The notes under the pieces: generated by a model
Told to the model about the DNA's origin: nothing
Databases searched by the model: none
Seen by the model: only the letters and a program-made list of their open reading frames with translations
Program-made: the position numbers and the translations under genes
Shown here: positions 1-9,082 of the stretch, piece after piece
How the letters are laid out: each line of letters opens with the position of its first letter
Numbering within the stretch: the first letter of the stretch is position 1
From: Acidobacteriota bacterium
Lineage (GTDB): Bacteria > Acidobacteriota > Terriglobia > Terriglobales > Acidobacteriaceae
Reading direction: 5' to 3'
DNA: 60,749 bases
Assembly (NCBI GenBank): GCA_021780075.1
Contig: JAJXZL010000016.1
Coordinates: forward strand, 1 to 60,749

Positions 1-123
1 TCTGCTGTTTGGGATGCCAGTGAAGCTGCCTACGCCTTTGCCGCCGCCTTTAAAGGAGTGCCGGCCGATGATGCCCGGAAATCTGAAAGAACTCTTACGC
101 GCGTTCAACGCTCACGCCGTTAA
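1..123 (+). CDS. 3' end of an unknown ORF, cut by the left edge
   Basis: Frame 1 is open from the first base to a TAA at 121-123 and encodes the last 40 residues of a protein (start of fragment SAVWDASEAAYAFAAAF, ending VQRSRR). The alanine-rich, then basic composition reads like protein, but I recognise no family. Its last 56 bases overlap the start of the downstream nucleotidyltransferase in another frame, and the ribosome binding site of that gene lies inside this ORF. This suggests translational coupling of a two-gene unit. Function unknown; it could be the partner of the nucleotidyltransferase in a toxin-antitoxin-like pair, but that is only inference from the overlap. Confidence 0.4.
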   Translation, partial: SAVWDASEAAYAFAAAFKGVPADDARKSERTLTRVQRSRR

Positions 124-538
124 GTATCTTGTCATCGGCGGCTACGCGTTTGGTGTTCACGCAGAGCCGCGAGGAACCAAGGATCTTGACCTCTTCATCC
201 GATGCGATGCGGAAAACAGCAAGGCTGTCTTTCAGGCGCTTGCGCAATACGGCGCTCCGCTTGCCGGTCTGACTCCGGCCGACTTCATGGATGGCTCCAC
301 ATTCCAAATCGGCCAGCCACCCGAGCGGGTAGACATCTTGCAGCGCATTGACGGAATCAGTTTCGATGATGCCTGGGATCACCGCATCGAAGGCTCTATC
401 GATGGAGATACTCCCACAAGCGTGATTTCCAGGGAAGATCTCATCCGCAACAAGCTGGCCAGCGGAAGGGAACAGGATCTTTTGGATGCAAAAATCCTCC
501 GTGCCGCGGATGAAGCCACGCGGCGCAGCAGTTCTTAA
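68..538 (+). CDS. nucleotidyltransferase-fold protein (DUF6036 / AbiEii-like)
   Basis: A 156-residue protein with a minimal nucleotidyltransferase core: a GGYAFGVH turn (G24, G25) followed by TKDLDLFI, whose D39 and D41 are the expected metal-binding carboxylates. VDILQ further on fits the third acidic strand. This matches the small stand-alone nucleotidyltransferases annotated as DUF6036 or AbiEii-related. The start was set at the ATG at 68 because AAAGGAG at 51-57 sits 10 bases upstream; an in-frame ATG at 14 would add 18 proline-rich residues and has no such site. The gene overlaps the end of an upstream ORF by 56 bases. Substrate is unknown; relatives modify tRNA or act as toxins or antitoxins, but nothing here decides. 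Confidence 0.7.
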   Translation: MMPGNLKELLRAFNAHAVKYLVIGGYAFGVHAEPRGTKDLDLFIRCDAENSKAVFQALAQYGAPLAGLTPADFMDGSTFQIGQPPERVDILQRIDGISFDDAWDHRIEGSIDGDTPTSVISREDLIRNKLASGREQDLLDAKILRAADEATRRSSS

Positions 539-599
539 GCCAGAAGCCGGAAGGCGCCCGCGGTAGCAGGCAGCACGTAAAGCTCTCCGCAAACAGCAG

Positions 600-625
600 A
601 GGGCGTCCCGCCATCGGGACGCCCT
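600..625. terminator. hairpin between convergent genes
   Basis: An 11-bp perfect stem (AGGGCGTCCCG / CGGGACGCCCT) with a 4-base loop lies between the ends of the nucleotidyltransferase and the glycosyltransferase. No clear U-run follows on either strand, so it may be an inefficient or factor-assisted bidirectional terminator. Confidence 0.45.
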
Positions 626-651
626 CGCTACTGCCCGTTTCTACAAGACTC

Positions 652-2673
652 TTACAGCTTGCCCAGGTGCTTCTCCAGTTCCTGAACCTGCCCCTGCTGC
701 TCATCGGGTTCAAGTTTCTGCGCCAGCGCCAGTGCCGCCGTCCACGCCGTGCGCGCCTCATCCTTCTGGTCCGCCGCCGCGGCCACGTTACCCAGCGCTG
801 TCTGGCTGCTCAGATCCCGCGGATCAATCGCCACCGCCTCGCGCACCAGTGCTAGCGCTTCGGGCGCCTTTCCGCCGCGCAGCAACTCATAGGCATTCTG
901 CACCCGGCTCAGGATCGCCGCCTGCTTCACCGCAAACGTGCCCCGATACGCCATCACGCCGTAGTCAATCATCGCGTCCGGCTTCAGTTGCTGGAATGAG
1001 AGATACGGATTCTGCCAATCGCTCGACCACTCACAGCCGCTCAGGTCGCCTGCGCTGATCAACACATCCCCCGTGATGGTCGCTGGAATCACATCCGCGC
1101 CGCCCAGCCAGAAGGTGTCGGCGCTCGGCAGATGATGGCAATGGATGCCATATGTCGCCGGATCAATTTCCGGATAAGCGAAGTACGCAAACCAGCACTC
1201 ATTCCCGGGATGCTGATCCTGCCACGTCTTCACCTGGTAGAGTTGCTGCGCCCAGTCCACATTCGCGTCGCTCAGCAGGGTATGCACGTTTGCCGGTCTG
1301 CCCCAGGCCTCGTTGGCGTACGCGATGTAATTCGGAAACACCATCAGCGCGGAGACCACGTGCGCCATCACCAGCCCGGTGCCTGCCCAGGCCCAGTTCC
1401 TGCTTCCTGCGCCCAGCGCGGCAATGCCGGCCGCCGCCAGGATGAACACAAACACATACACCGGCAAAATGTGCCGCGCGCCAATATTCATTCCCGCCGC
1501 AATGGCCACGGCCAGATAAAACACCGCAGGCATCAGCACATACACCAGTTCGCGTCCCATGCGCAGCCTGCGTGTCGCAAGCGCATACAGCGACACCGCA
1601 ACCAGCGCCAGCAGACCCAGTGTCGTCTTGATCAGGATGACCGCCGGAAAGTACCATCACACCCCGTGCGCATGAATCTTGCCGAAGATGAACGTGGGAT
1701 AGAACTGCGCCATGCGCTTTACGTCCACCAGCCCCATCAGGTACGACTCCGGCAGCAGGTGCAGATGCGCAATCATCATGACCGCCGCGGCGTTGAAGCT
1801 GCTCAGCGGTTTTACATAATCGGCAAGGGAGGTGCTCAGTTCCATCCCCGCTGGTCGCGCCGCATAGCGAAAGCCGTAGAAGGACCACAGCACCACCACG
1901 CCCACCACCACAATCACCGCAAACGCGCCGCCCAGCCGTAGCGCAACCCTGCCGCGCTCGCCCTTCGCTGCGGTTAGAATCTCCCAGCCAATCAGCAGCA
2001 CCAGCATCGGCGCCAGCAGAATGCCTGAGTGTTTCGTCGCCAGCAGCAGTCCTGCCACCACGCCCGCAATCAGCAGCCGCTGCGGCGACGGTTGCTTCAC
2101 GTAGCGATAGAACGCGTAAATGCTCGCCAGGAAAAACATCGACACGCCCACATCCGTCGTCACCAGCGCCGAGTGCGCCAGCACATTCGGATCGAATGTC
2201 ACCAGCACCATCGCCACCAGCCCGGCCGCTGTGCCAAACCATTCCCGCGCCGCAAAGAAGACAACCAGTGACAGTCCCAGCGCAAGCAGCCCTGCCATCA
2301 ACCGCATCTGGAACACGAGGTGCTGGCTCGCGCCATCGTTGCGCGCCAGCCAGTCGCGGCCGTTCAGATAGGCTTCAATTTTGAAGTCACGGTTCTGCGC
2401 CGGAGGAATCCACAGGTCGCGGCCCAGCAGTGGCAGAGCGGCCAGCAGCTTCACCAGCGGAGGGTGTTCCGGGTTCAGGCCATAATCGCCGCTATGCCAC
2501 ATCATGTACCCGGCAAACATGTGGTCGCCTTCATCGAAAGTCAACGACTCGCGATGCACAACCAGCACGGTCTGCACAATCTGCACAGCCAGCAGAGCCA
2601 CAACTGCTGCCCACACCCATCCCTTACTCTTCACAGCCACTCCAGATATGCGGTGGATTCGTTGCGCAGCCAT
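652..2673 (-). pseudogene. GT39-type membrane glycosyltransferase with C-terminal TPR, interrupted by in-frame TGA
   Basis: One reading frame on the minus strand runs from the ATG at 2673 to a stop at 652, but has a TGA at 1659-1657 splitting it into 338 and about 334 residues. The N-terminal half has a TM helix (about 20-39), then LTFDEGDH (acidic pair D47, E48) and NPEHPPLVK (E68), the signature of GT-C enzymes of the ArnT/PMT (GT39) type that transfer sugars from lipid carriers outside the membrane; many TM helices follow. After the TGA the same frame continues WYFPAVILIKTT, the expected next helix, then more helices and a TPR-like C-terminal tail of about 90 residues. Homologues normally have W at the junction, so TGG to TGA is the simplest explanation. 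Either a recent pseudogene, an assembly/sequencing error, or less likely readthrough. Confidence 0.75.
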
Positions 2674-2902
2674 TCTACATGCTGAAACGTTTCACTGGCT
2701 GCATTTCGCAGTTGTAGAGCGGCTCTGTTTGAGGAGTGCAGGCTTCAGCCCGCACGCAAGTTGAACAGAATGAATGCGAGGCTTTAGCCACTGAGAGAAA
2801 GCTCTTTTCAAGCTCGCCCACCACCGCAGTTTTTCTGCGCATTATCAGACAAATCCGTACCCGCCTAGGCACTCGAAATTCATTTCCACGCGTCTTACAC
2901 TA

Positions 2903-3949
2903 ATGGTGCTCTCGATTCTCCGCGTGCTTTCCATGGTGCGGACAGTCTTCTTTTCATTTCTTCTCGGCACACTCCTGGCGGTCTCCGCCAGCGGGCAGAC
3001 GGCGCACAGGCCCAAAGCGCACAAGAGCGCCGCGGCCGCCAGCGCCTCGCATCATCCTGCGCGCCATGCTTCTTCTCACAAGGCCAGGCGCAAGGTGCGC
3101 AGTTCTGCGCGTCGCCGGCCCAGGCCCACGGCCCGCCGTTCTGCGCTCACCCGGCGCGGTCACATCCGCACGCTCACAGTCCGGCGCAGGCCAGCGCGAC
3201 TCACCCCGCCTGCCAGCGACACAAGCGCCCCCGACAGTCCAATTCCAACGCCCGATCCGCCTGCCGCCGATCCTGCGCCGGCGCCTGTCTCCCTGCGGTC
3301 AACAAGAATCGTGCCCGTCGCTCCGCTCAAAGGCTCCATGGAATCGCTCGTCCGCCAGAACGAAAAGACTGAGGCGGACAGTCTCGAGCGCATCCTCAAT
3401 GAAGACGACCTCAACGACCGCATCGCCCGTGGCATGCTGGTGCCCGTGCCCACGTCGTCCGCTCTCAGCATCAATGCCAACCTCCCCCAGAATCGCCGCT
3501 ATTGCCGCCCCTGGACGGCGACCTTCCTCACCGATCTCGCCCGGGCTCACCAGACCCGGTTTCACAGCCCGCTTGAAGTCAGCTCTGCCGTGCGCACTGT
3601 CGAGTATCAAAAGCGCCTCCAGGGCGTAAACGGCAACGCCGCCGCTGCGGAGGGAGATGTCGTCAGTCCGCATGTCACCGGTGCCACCATCGACATCGCC
3701 AAGCACGACATGAGCGCGCGCGAAATCTACTGGCTGCGTGGCCGCCTGCTCGCCTTGCAGAATGAAGGCAAGCTCGACGTTGAGGAAGAGTTCCAGCAGG
3801 CCTGTTTCCACATCACCGTCTACAAGAGCTATGTGCCTGAGCGCCCAGCGCACACCCCACACGCGCCACGCCGCCGCGCCGCCAGCCCGCCAGACAAGGA
3901 CACAGAAAGCGCGCCCGCTCCCTCGGGAATCGCCTCGCGCGGCCGATGA
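2903..3949 (+). CDS. secreted DUF5715 family protein, M15 peptidase-like
   Basis: A 348-residue exported protein. A hydrophobic segment (about 13-29) ending ASG resembles a signal peptide; starting at the ATG at 2933 instead would give a cleaner one, so the start is uncertain. Next comes an extremely basic stretch (about 35-100, Arg/Lys/Ala/His) and a Pro/Asp-rich linker (100-135), which could bind cell-wall polymers or DNA. The folded domain (about 195-312) contains SPHVTGATIDI (H257, G260, D264) and CFHITVY (H303). This spacing matches the HxxGxxxD...H zinc site of M15 D,D-carboxypeptidases such as VanY, and the family is annotated DUF5715 in Acidobacteria. A peptidoglycan-modifying role is inference. 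Confidence 0.7.
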   Translation: MVLSILRVLSMVRTVFFSFLLGTLLAVSASGQTAHRPKAHKSAAAASASHHPARHASSHKARRKVRSSARRRPRPTARRSALTRRGHIRTLTVRRRPARLTPPASDTSAPDSPIPTPDPPAADPAPAPVSLRSTRIVPVAPLKGSMESLVRQNEKTEADSLERILNEDDLNDRIARGMLVPVPTSSALSINANLPQNRRYCRPWTATFLTDLARAHQTRFHSPLEVSSAVRTVEYQKRLQGVNGNAAAAEGDVVSPHVTGATIDIAKHDMSAREIYWLRGRLLALQNEGKLDVEEEFQQACFHITVYKSYVPERPAHTPHAPRRRAASPPDKDTESAPAPSGIASRGR

Positions 3950-4111
3950 CAAATAAGCTGCCACCCCGCAACCTGTGATCGATTAACTACGCTTCGCCCA
4001 CCCATTCGCGGTACAATCGCCGCCGAAAGCAAAGCCTCCGTACGCAGCGCGTCTTCACCTCGCATAAAAGGGCTGCGTGCGCATTCAATCGGCTTTCAGG
4101 AAGGCGAAGCA

Positions 4112-4873
4112 ATGAGCGACCTTGAAATGCAACAGGCAGCCGGGGCCGAACCCGGCCTCTCCCAGTGGCAGCGCGCCACGAACACCTTCTTCGCGCCGTC
4201 AAAGACCTTCGTAGACATCAAGCGCGGCAACAAGAGCTGGTGGCTACCGTTCATTCTCATCGCGCTTGTCAGCTACGCTCTGTTCGCGTCCGTCTCGTAC
4301 AAAATCGGCATGCGGCAGGTCGTGGAGAACCAGATTCACCTCAACCCCAAGGCAGAGGAGCGCCTGGCGCAGGTCACGCCCGAGCAGCGCGAAATGTCCT
4401 CCAAAATCTCCCTCTACATCACAGAGGGCGCCTTCATAGGCAATCCGGCCATTTTGCTTGCCGTCATCGCCCTGCTTTCGCTCGGCCTGATGGGAACCAT
4501 GAACTTCCTCTTCGCGGGCAAGGCCACCTATGGCAGCATCTTTGCCGTGTGGATGTACGCCAGCCTGCCCTCGGTCATCAAAACGCTGATGGGCATCATC
4601 GTGATCTTCTCCGGCATCGCACCCGAGTCCTTCAACATCAAGAATTTCGCGCCCACCAACGTCGGCGCATTTCTCAACCCGCTTGATACCAACCCGGCGC
4701 TTTACTCCCTGGCCAGTTCGCTCGATCTCATCACCATCTGGACGTTGATTCTGCTTGGCATGGGTGTCGCAACCGTGGCCGGGGTCAAACGCAGTTCCGG
4801 CTATGCCGCCGTCTTTTCATGGTGGTTTCTCTTCATTCTCGTCGGCGTGGGCTGGTCCGCTGTCTTCGGCTGA
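4112..4873 (+). CDS. YIP1 family integral membrane protein
   Basis: A 253-residue membrane protein with a short soluble N-terminus (WQRATNTFFAPSKTF, the usual Yip1 entry motif) and about five TM helices near 45-65, 112-135, 140-165, 195-222 and 230-250. The polar loop after TM1 (about 70-105) is predicted extracytoplasmic or cytoplasmic depending on topology. The start is supported by AGGAAGG at 4098-4104, 7 bases before the ATG. Bacterial Yip1-domain proteins have no settled function. It stands alone, convergent with fabF and separated from it by a strong terminator. Confidence 0.75.
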   Translation: MSDLEMQQAAGAEPGLSQWQRATNTFFAPSKTFVDIKRGNKSWWLPFILIALVSYALFASVSYKIGMRQVVENQIHLNPKAEERLAQVTPEQREMSSKISLYITEGAFIGNPAILLAVIALLSLGLMGTMNFLFAGKATYGSIFAVWMYASLPSVIKTLMGIIVIFSGIAPESFNIKNFAPTNVGAFLNPLDTNPALYSLASSLDLITIWTLILLGMGVATVAGVKRSSGYAAVFSWWFLFILVGVGWSAVFG

Positions 4874-4922
4874 TCCTGTCGGATGCTCCGCGTTGATCGA
4901 TGCATGGTTTTTGCCTGCAAAC

Positions 4923-4963
4923 AAAAAACAGCGCGAATCCCAACCGGGATGCGCGCTGTTTTT
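4923..4963. terminator. bidirectional intrinsic terminator (YIP1 gene / fabF)
   Basis: ACAGCGCGAATCCC pairs with GGGATGCGCGCTGT (14 bp, one mismatch) around an AACC loop, flanked by an A-run on the left and a T-run on the right, so it can act in both directions between the convergent genes. Confidence 0.85.
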
Positions 4964-4985
4964 GTCTTGCTGCTCTTTGCTGCGG

Positions 4986-6233
4986 CTACTCTGTCCACCG
5001 CCGCATAATCAGCGTTGCGTTGATGCCGCCAAACCCGAATGAGTTCGACAGTCCCACGTCAAAGCTATGCGGAAGCGCCTTGTTGGGCACGTAGTCCAGC
5101 CTGCACTCGGGATCGGCCTCGTCCAGGTTGATGGTCGGTGGCAGTGTCTGGTGCTGCAGGGCAAGCACGGTAATGCCCGCCTCCAGCCCGCCCGCGCCGC
5201 CCAGCAGGTGGCCGGTCATGGACTTGGTGCCGCTGATCTTCAGCGTGTGGCTCAGTGCGTGTTCGCCGAACACCAGCTCAATGGCCCGCGACTCATTCCC
5301 GTCGCCAGCCGGTGTCGAGGTGGCGTGCGCATTCACATAGCCCACTTCTTCCGGCTTGATGTCCGCGTCTTTCAGCGCTGCACGCATGCTGCGCTGCGCG
5401 CCCTGGCCTTCGGGAGCAATGCCCGTCATATGGTACGCGTCGGCGCTCATGCCGTAGCCGATGACTTCAGCCAGGATGTTGGCTCCGCGCGCCTTGGCGA
5501 ACTCCAGCTCTTCAAGAATCAGAATGCCGGCGCCCTCGCCAATCACAAATCCGTCGCGATCCTTGTCGAACGGCCTGCTCGCGCGGGTGGGATCATCGTT
5601 GCGCGTTGAAAGCGCGCGCATTGAGGCAAACCCGCCCACGGAAAGCGGCGTCACCGCGGCCTCGGCGCCCCCGGCAATCATCGCGTCCGCATCGCCGTGC
5701 ATAATCATGCGAACTGAGTCGCCAATCGAATTGGCTGACGTGGCGCACGCCGTCGCAGTGGCCGAAATCGGCCCCTTCGCCCCGTATCGGATGCTCAGTT
5801 GTCCGGCCGCCATATTCACAATGGCCGCCGGAATAAAGAAGGGTGAAATCTTGCGCGGACCGCCCTGCAGCAGGTTGGCGTGTTCGCGCTCGATAATCTC
5901 AAAGCCGCCGATGCCTGAACCGATAAACACGCCCACCCGGTCGGCGTTCTCCGGCGTAATCTGGAGACCCGACTGGGCCATTGCTTCTTGCGTGGCGGCA
6001 AAGGCAAAGTGGATGAAGCGCCCCATCTTGCGCGCTTCTTTCTTGTCCACAAAGTTCAGAGGGTCAAAGTTCTTGACCTCGGCGGCAAACGTGACAGGAA
6101 ACCCGGTTGTGTCAAAGCCCTGTATGGGAGCCATACCGCTGGCCCCGGCCAGCAGTTGGCGCCATACCTCGGGGGCAGTGTTGCCCACACCGCATACCAG
6201 CCCTAGGCCGGTGATGACGACTCGACGGTTCAC
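4986..6233 (-). CDS. fabF: 3-oxoacyl-[acyl-carrier-protein] synthase II
   Basis: A 415-residue condensing enzyme of cytosolic type II fatty acid synthesis; it elongates acyl chains by decarboxylative condensation with malonyl-ACP. The Cys-His-His triad is visible: C163 in TACATS, H303 in NAHATSTPAGD and H342 in SMTGHLLGGAGG; the C-terminal NSFGFGG loop is present. The length is normal for FabF. It starts 3 bases after the stop of acpP, so the two genes are one transcript in the order acpP-fabF, supplying the enzyme and its carrier together. Transcription ends at the shared hairpin at 4923-4963. Confidence 0.96.
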   Translation of the reverse strand: MNRRVVITGLGLVCGVGNTAPEVWRQLLAGASGMAPIQGFDTTGFPVTFAAEVKNFDPLNFVDKKEARKMGRFIHFAFAATQEAMAQSGLQITPENADRVGVFIGSGIGGFEIIEREHANLLQGGPRKISPFFIPAAIVNMAAGQLSIRYGAKGPISATATACATSANSIGDSVRMIMHGDADAMIAGGAEAAVTPLSVGGFASMRALSTRNDDPTRASRPFDKDRDGFVIGEGAGILILEELEFAKARGANILAEVIGYGMSADAYHMTGIAPEGQGAQRSMRAALKDADIKPEEVGYVNAHATSTPAGDGNESRAIELVFGEHALSHTLKISGTKSMTGHLLGGAGGLEAGITVLALQHQTLPPTINLDEADPECRLDYVPNKALPHSFDVGLSNSFGFGGINATLIMRRWTE

Positions 6234-6236
6234 CAG

Positions 6237-6485
6237 CTACTTGCCTTTCGCGGTCTTTTCGTTCTTCTCGATGTACTCGATCGCGTCCTTGACGGTCTTG
6301 ATCTTCTCGGCGTCTTCGTCCGGAATCTCCAGGTCGAAGGCCTCTTCAAACTGCATTACCAGCTCGACCACGTCCAGCGAGTCCGCGCCCAGGTCTTCCT
6401 GAAAGCTGGCGCCGGGGGTCACCTCAGCCTCGTCTACCTGCAACTGTTCGACGATAATCTGCTTCACTTTTTCTTCTACGGCCAT
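6237..6485 (-). CDS. acpP: acyl carrier protein
   Basis: An 82-residue acidic, mostly helical protein. The phosphopantetheine attachment site is [10 protein letters not shown] with Ser36, and the surrounding sequence ([26 protein letters not shown]) is typical AcpP. It carries growing acyl chains for the fatty acid synthase. A GAGGAGAAG ribosome binding site precedes the ATG. First gene of a two-gene operon with fabF; the C-terminal tail (KNEKTAKGK) is a little longer than in E. coli. Confidence 0.97.
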   Translation of the reverse strand: MAVEEKVKQIIVEQLQVDEAEVTPGASFQEDLGADSLDVVELVMQFEEAFDLEIPDEDAEKIKTVKDAIEYIEKNEKTAKGK

Positions 6486-6558
6486 GCGTGCTTCTCCTCA
6501 TTTTTTCCAAAACTTCGGATTCTCTTCGGGCTTCCGTTCCTTCACATTCCGCCAACCT

Positions 6559-6588
6559 ACAATACCGGCACGCGGCGGGGGAACACAA
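6559..6588 (-). promoter_or_regulatory. candidate promoter of acpP-fabF
   Basis: On the minus strand TTGTGT (6588-6583), 18 bases, then TATTGT (6564-6559) gives a moderate sigma-70-type promoter about 75 bases before the acpP start. It lies in the 295-base divergent region between acpP and rmuC; I found no equally convincing promoter for rmuC there. Confidence 0.4.
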
Positions 6589-6780
6589 CCACCGCGCACA
6601 AATTTCGCGCATGGCCCCGAAACTCCAAGTCTACCGGGCTGGTGGGGGTGTGTAAAGGCTCGCAGAGAGAGAAGTTGCCCAGACTGCCGGCAATCGGGAA
6701 CCACCCGCCGTGCCTCGCCACAATTTGCCCTGAAATCAACAACAGAAAGGCGTACATTAGGCGAAGAGGTTTTTGCTGAA

Positions 6781-8253
6781 ATGATGCAGGCTCTTCTTGC
6801 CGTCATTGCCGCGCTCGCGGGTATCGTCCTGGGCTACTGGATGCGCCATAGCTCCGCAAAGAGTGAAAAGGCGCTCCTGGATCAGCGCAACAACGAACTG
6901 GCGGCCGCGCTCGCTGCGGTCAACGGTCAGTTGGCGCAGGCGCAGGCTGAGTCCGCCACCCGCGCCGGTTTCCAGTCCCTTGCCGCCGAGCGCGAAAAGA
7001 CCATCGGCCAGCTGATCGGTGACAAGAACCGCCTCGGCAGCGAATTGCAGGCCAAGGGCGATGAAGCAGCTCAAGCGGCGGCAACGATTGCGGAGCTGAA
7101 TGCAAAACTCGCCAATGAACAGAAAAATCTGGCTGAGAAGCTGGCGCTGCTCGATTCCGCCAAACAGACCCTCGCCAATCAATTCCAGTCCCTCGCCGCC
7201 GAAATCCTCGAACAGAAATCGAAGTCGTTCTCTGAAACCAGTCAGAAAGAGCTCCAGCCGCTCCTCGCTCCGCTGCGCACGCAGATCGAAGACTTCCGCA
7301 AGAAGGTTGAAGAAGCGCAATCGGATTCCAAAACCGGCGTCACAAAGCTTGAAACCCTCATCGGCGCGCTCAACGGCCTCAATCAGCAGTTGTCAGAGGA
7401 TGCGCGCAATCTGACCACCGCGCTGCGCGGCTCCTCCAAGGCGCAGGGCGACTGGGGTGAATTCATCCTGCGCGACCTGCTTGAAAAAGCCGGCCTCCGC
7501 GAAGGCGAGCAGTACAGCTTCCAGCAGTCCTTCACCGGCATTCCCGGCGAAGACGGAGACAGGGCCAGATCCGTCCGCACCGACGTCATACTCTTTCTGC
7601 CCGGCGGTCGCAATCTCATCATCGATTCAAAAGTCTCTCTCAACGCATACACCGACTCAGTGAATGCGCAAACCGACGAAGCGCGCAAGGCCGCGCTCAA
7701 GCAGCACATTAACAGTGTGCGAACGCACATCGCCGGTCTTTCCAAGGCGGGATATCATCGCCTCCCCGGCGTCGAAGCCCCGGACTTTGTCGTGATGTTT
7801 GTGCCCGTTGAGCCGGCATTCCTGCTTGCCTTGCAAAACGACGCAGCCCTCTGGGCCTTTGCCTACGAGCAGGGAATTCTCCTCGTAGGGCCGACCACCC
7901 TGCTCTACATCATCCGCATCGTGAACGTCCTCTGGCAGCAGGAAGCCCAGGCACGCAACGTGAAGGAAGTCATGGATCGCGGCGCAGAGTTATATGACAA
8001 ATTCGTCGGCTTCGTTGCAGATCTTGAAGCAGTGGGCAAAGGCTTGCGCAGCGCCGATCAGAGTTACAGCAATGCCATGAAGAAGCTCAGCGAAGGCCGC
8101 GGCAACCTCGTTCGGCAGGTCGAAATGCTCAAGCAGCTCGGCATCCGCACCGGCAAGTCCATTCCGCCGAACCTGCTCGATCGCGCTGGCATCGAAGAGT
8201 CCACGCTGACCCTGGCCGCCGAAGCCGAAGACACCCCCAACGAAGCGAACTAA
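6781..8253 (+). CDS. rmuC: DNA recombination protein RmuC
   Basis: A 490-residue RmuC family protein. An N-terminal TM helix (LLAVIAALAGIVLGYWM, about 4-20) is followed by a long coiled coil (about 25-210, rich in Ala, Gln, Glu, Lys), then the conserved nuclease-like domain (about 215-420) with SSKAQGDWGEF, DSKVSLNAYTD, APDFVVMFVPVEPAFL and LVGPTTLLYIIRIV. The family is thought to limit inversions at short inverted repeats and has a PDDEXK-like fold; the biochemical role is not settled. The frame is open about 300 bases further upstream, but similarity and hydrophobic start begin at the ATG at 6781, after AAGAGG. The 3' end is only 13 bases from the convergent HIT gene. Confidence 0.9.
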   Translation: MMQALLAVIAALAGIVLGYWMRHSSAKSEKALLDQRNNELAAALAAVNGQLAQAQAESATRAGFQSLAAEREKTIGQLIGDKNRLGSELQAKGDEAAQAAATIAELNAKLANEQKNLAEKLALLDSAKQTLANQFQSLAAEILEQKSKSFSETSQKELQPLLAPLRTQIEDFRKKVEEAQSDSKTGVTKLETLIGALNGLNQQLSEDARNLTTALRGSSKAQGDWGEFILRDLLEKAGLREGEQYSFQQSFTGIPGEDGDRARSVRTDVILFLPGGRNLIIDSKVSLNAYTDSVNAQTDEARKAALKQHINSVRTHIAGLSKAGYHRLPGVEAPDFVVMFVPVEPAFLLALQNDAALWAFAYEQGILLVGPTTLLYIIRIVNVLWQQEAQARNVKEVMDRGAELYDKFVGFVADLEAVGKGLRSADQSYSNAMKKLSEGRGNLVRQVEMLKQLGIRTGKSIPPNLLDRAGIEESTLTLAAEAEDTPNEAN

Positions 8254-8266
8254 CTCCGCTAACCCG

Positions 8267-8836
8267 CTAACCCAGCTCCGCAAACGTCTCCCGCAGCCGC
8301 CGCCACGTGGTAGGTAGATCCTCAGGCAGCACACGGGTTTCGGCGATCGTGGTCATGAAGTTCGTATCGCCCGCCCAGCGCGGCAGCGCATGCAGGTGCA
8401 GATGCCCGGCCACGCCCGCACCGGCAGCCCGTCCCAGGTTCATGCCAAAGTTCAGCCCGTGCGGGCGATACAGTTTTTCCAGCGCGCGCTCGGTCAGTTG
8501 CGCCAGGTCCACCATTTCGTGCGCCGTCTCCCGCGGCAGCGCGGCCAGCCGGTCAAGATGCGCATAGGGCAGCACCATCACGTGTCCTGAGGTGTAGGGG
8601 AAAGCGTTCAGGCAGATATAGCAGTGCTTTGCGCGCTTCACCAGTCCGCCCGCGGCCTCCGCCTCGTCCGCGCTCATGCCATGCTCAATGGCGTAATCGA
8701 TACTCGCCACCAGATTGCAGAAGACGCACCCTGAATCGCCGGGCCATGCAGCCAGGCTGGCGGGAACGCCGGCGCGCACTGCCTCATCTGCTGCGGTCAC
8801 ATACGCAAAACGCCAGGGAGTCCAGAGATGGTCCAT
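8267..8836 (-). CDS. HIT family hydrolase (AP4A phosphorylase/hydrolase-like)
   Basis: A 189-residue histidine-triad protein. The triad is GHLHLHALPR (H145, H147, H149), which forms the nucleotide phosphate site; C37/C40 (CVFC) and the pair H71-C72...C75 could bind zinc as in longer HIT proteins. N-terminal MDHLWTPWR is the typical start of this bacterial subgroup, so I place the start at 8836 although the frame is open to 8983. Members hydrolyse or transfer nucleotides from dinucleoside polyphosphates or AMP-conjugates. A TATACT at about 8866-8861 on the minus strand could be its -10. Confidence 0.88.
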   Translation of the reverse strand: MDHLWTPWRFAYVTAADEAVRAGVPASLAAWPGDSGCVFCNLVASIDYAIEHGMSADEAEAAGGLVKRAKHCYICLNAFPYTSGHVMVLPYAHLDRLAALPRETAHEMVDLAQLTERALEKLYRPHGLNFGMNLGRAAGAGVAGHLHLHALPRWAGDTNFMTTIAETRVLPEDLPTTWRRLRETFAELG

Positions 8837-9046
8837 TCGAGCTATGCCGTTGGCAATTAGTATAGAGCGTAGGCCCGTACGGGCTCGGCTGTCACCGCGT
8901 TCCGGATACACGACGTTATCCACAGCCCTGCGCGCCCCACTGCCCGTCAGCCCCGGGTCGTGCCATCCGACTCGCCCACGCATGATTTTGTGACAACATT
9001 TTCATCGGCCATGCCACGCTTCCATCCCGTTTCCACGCTTGTTTCA

Positions 9047-9076
9047 TTGACGCTGGAAAGCGGGCATTGCTACACT
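9047..9076 (+). promoter_or_regulatory. promoter of rpsA
   Basis: TTGACG (9047-9052), 18-base spacer, TACACT (9071-9076): a good sigma-70-type promoter. It would start transcription near 9083, about 260 bases before the rpsA ATG. The rest of 8837-9046 holds the HIT gene upstream region and nothing else I can recognise. Confidence 0.65.
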
Positions 9077-9082
9077 TGAGAA

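Noticed and set aside
1657..1659. Selenocysteine or stop-codon reassignment at the in-frame TGA
   Set aside because: No SECIS-like hairpin follows directly, GT39 enzymes have no Sec, and other genes in the window use TGA as a normal stop (for example mtaB neighbours and the GIY-YIG gene).
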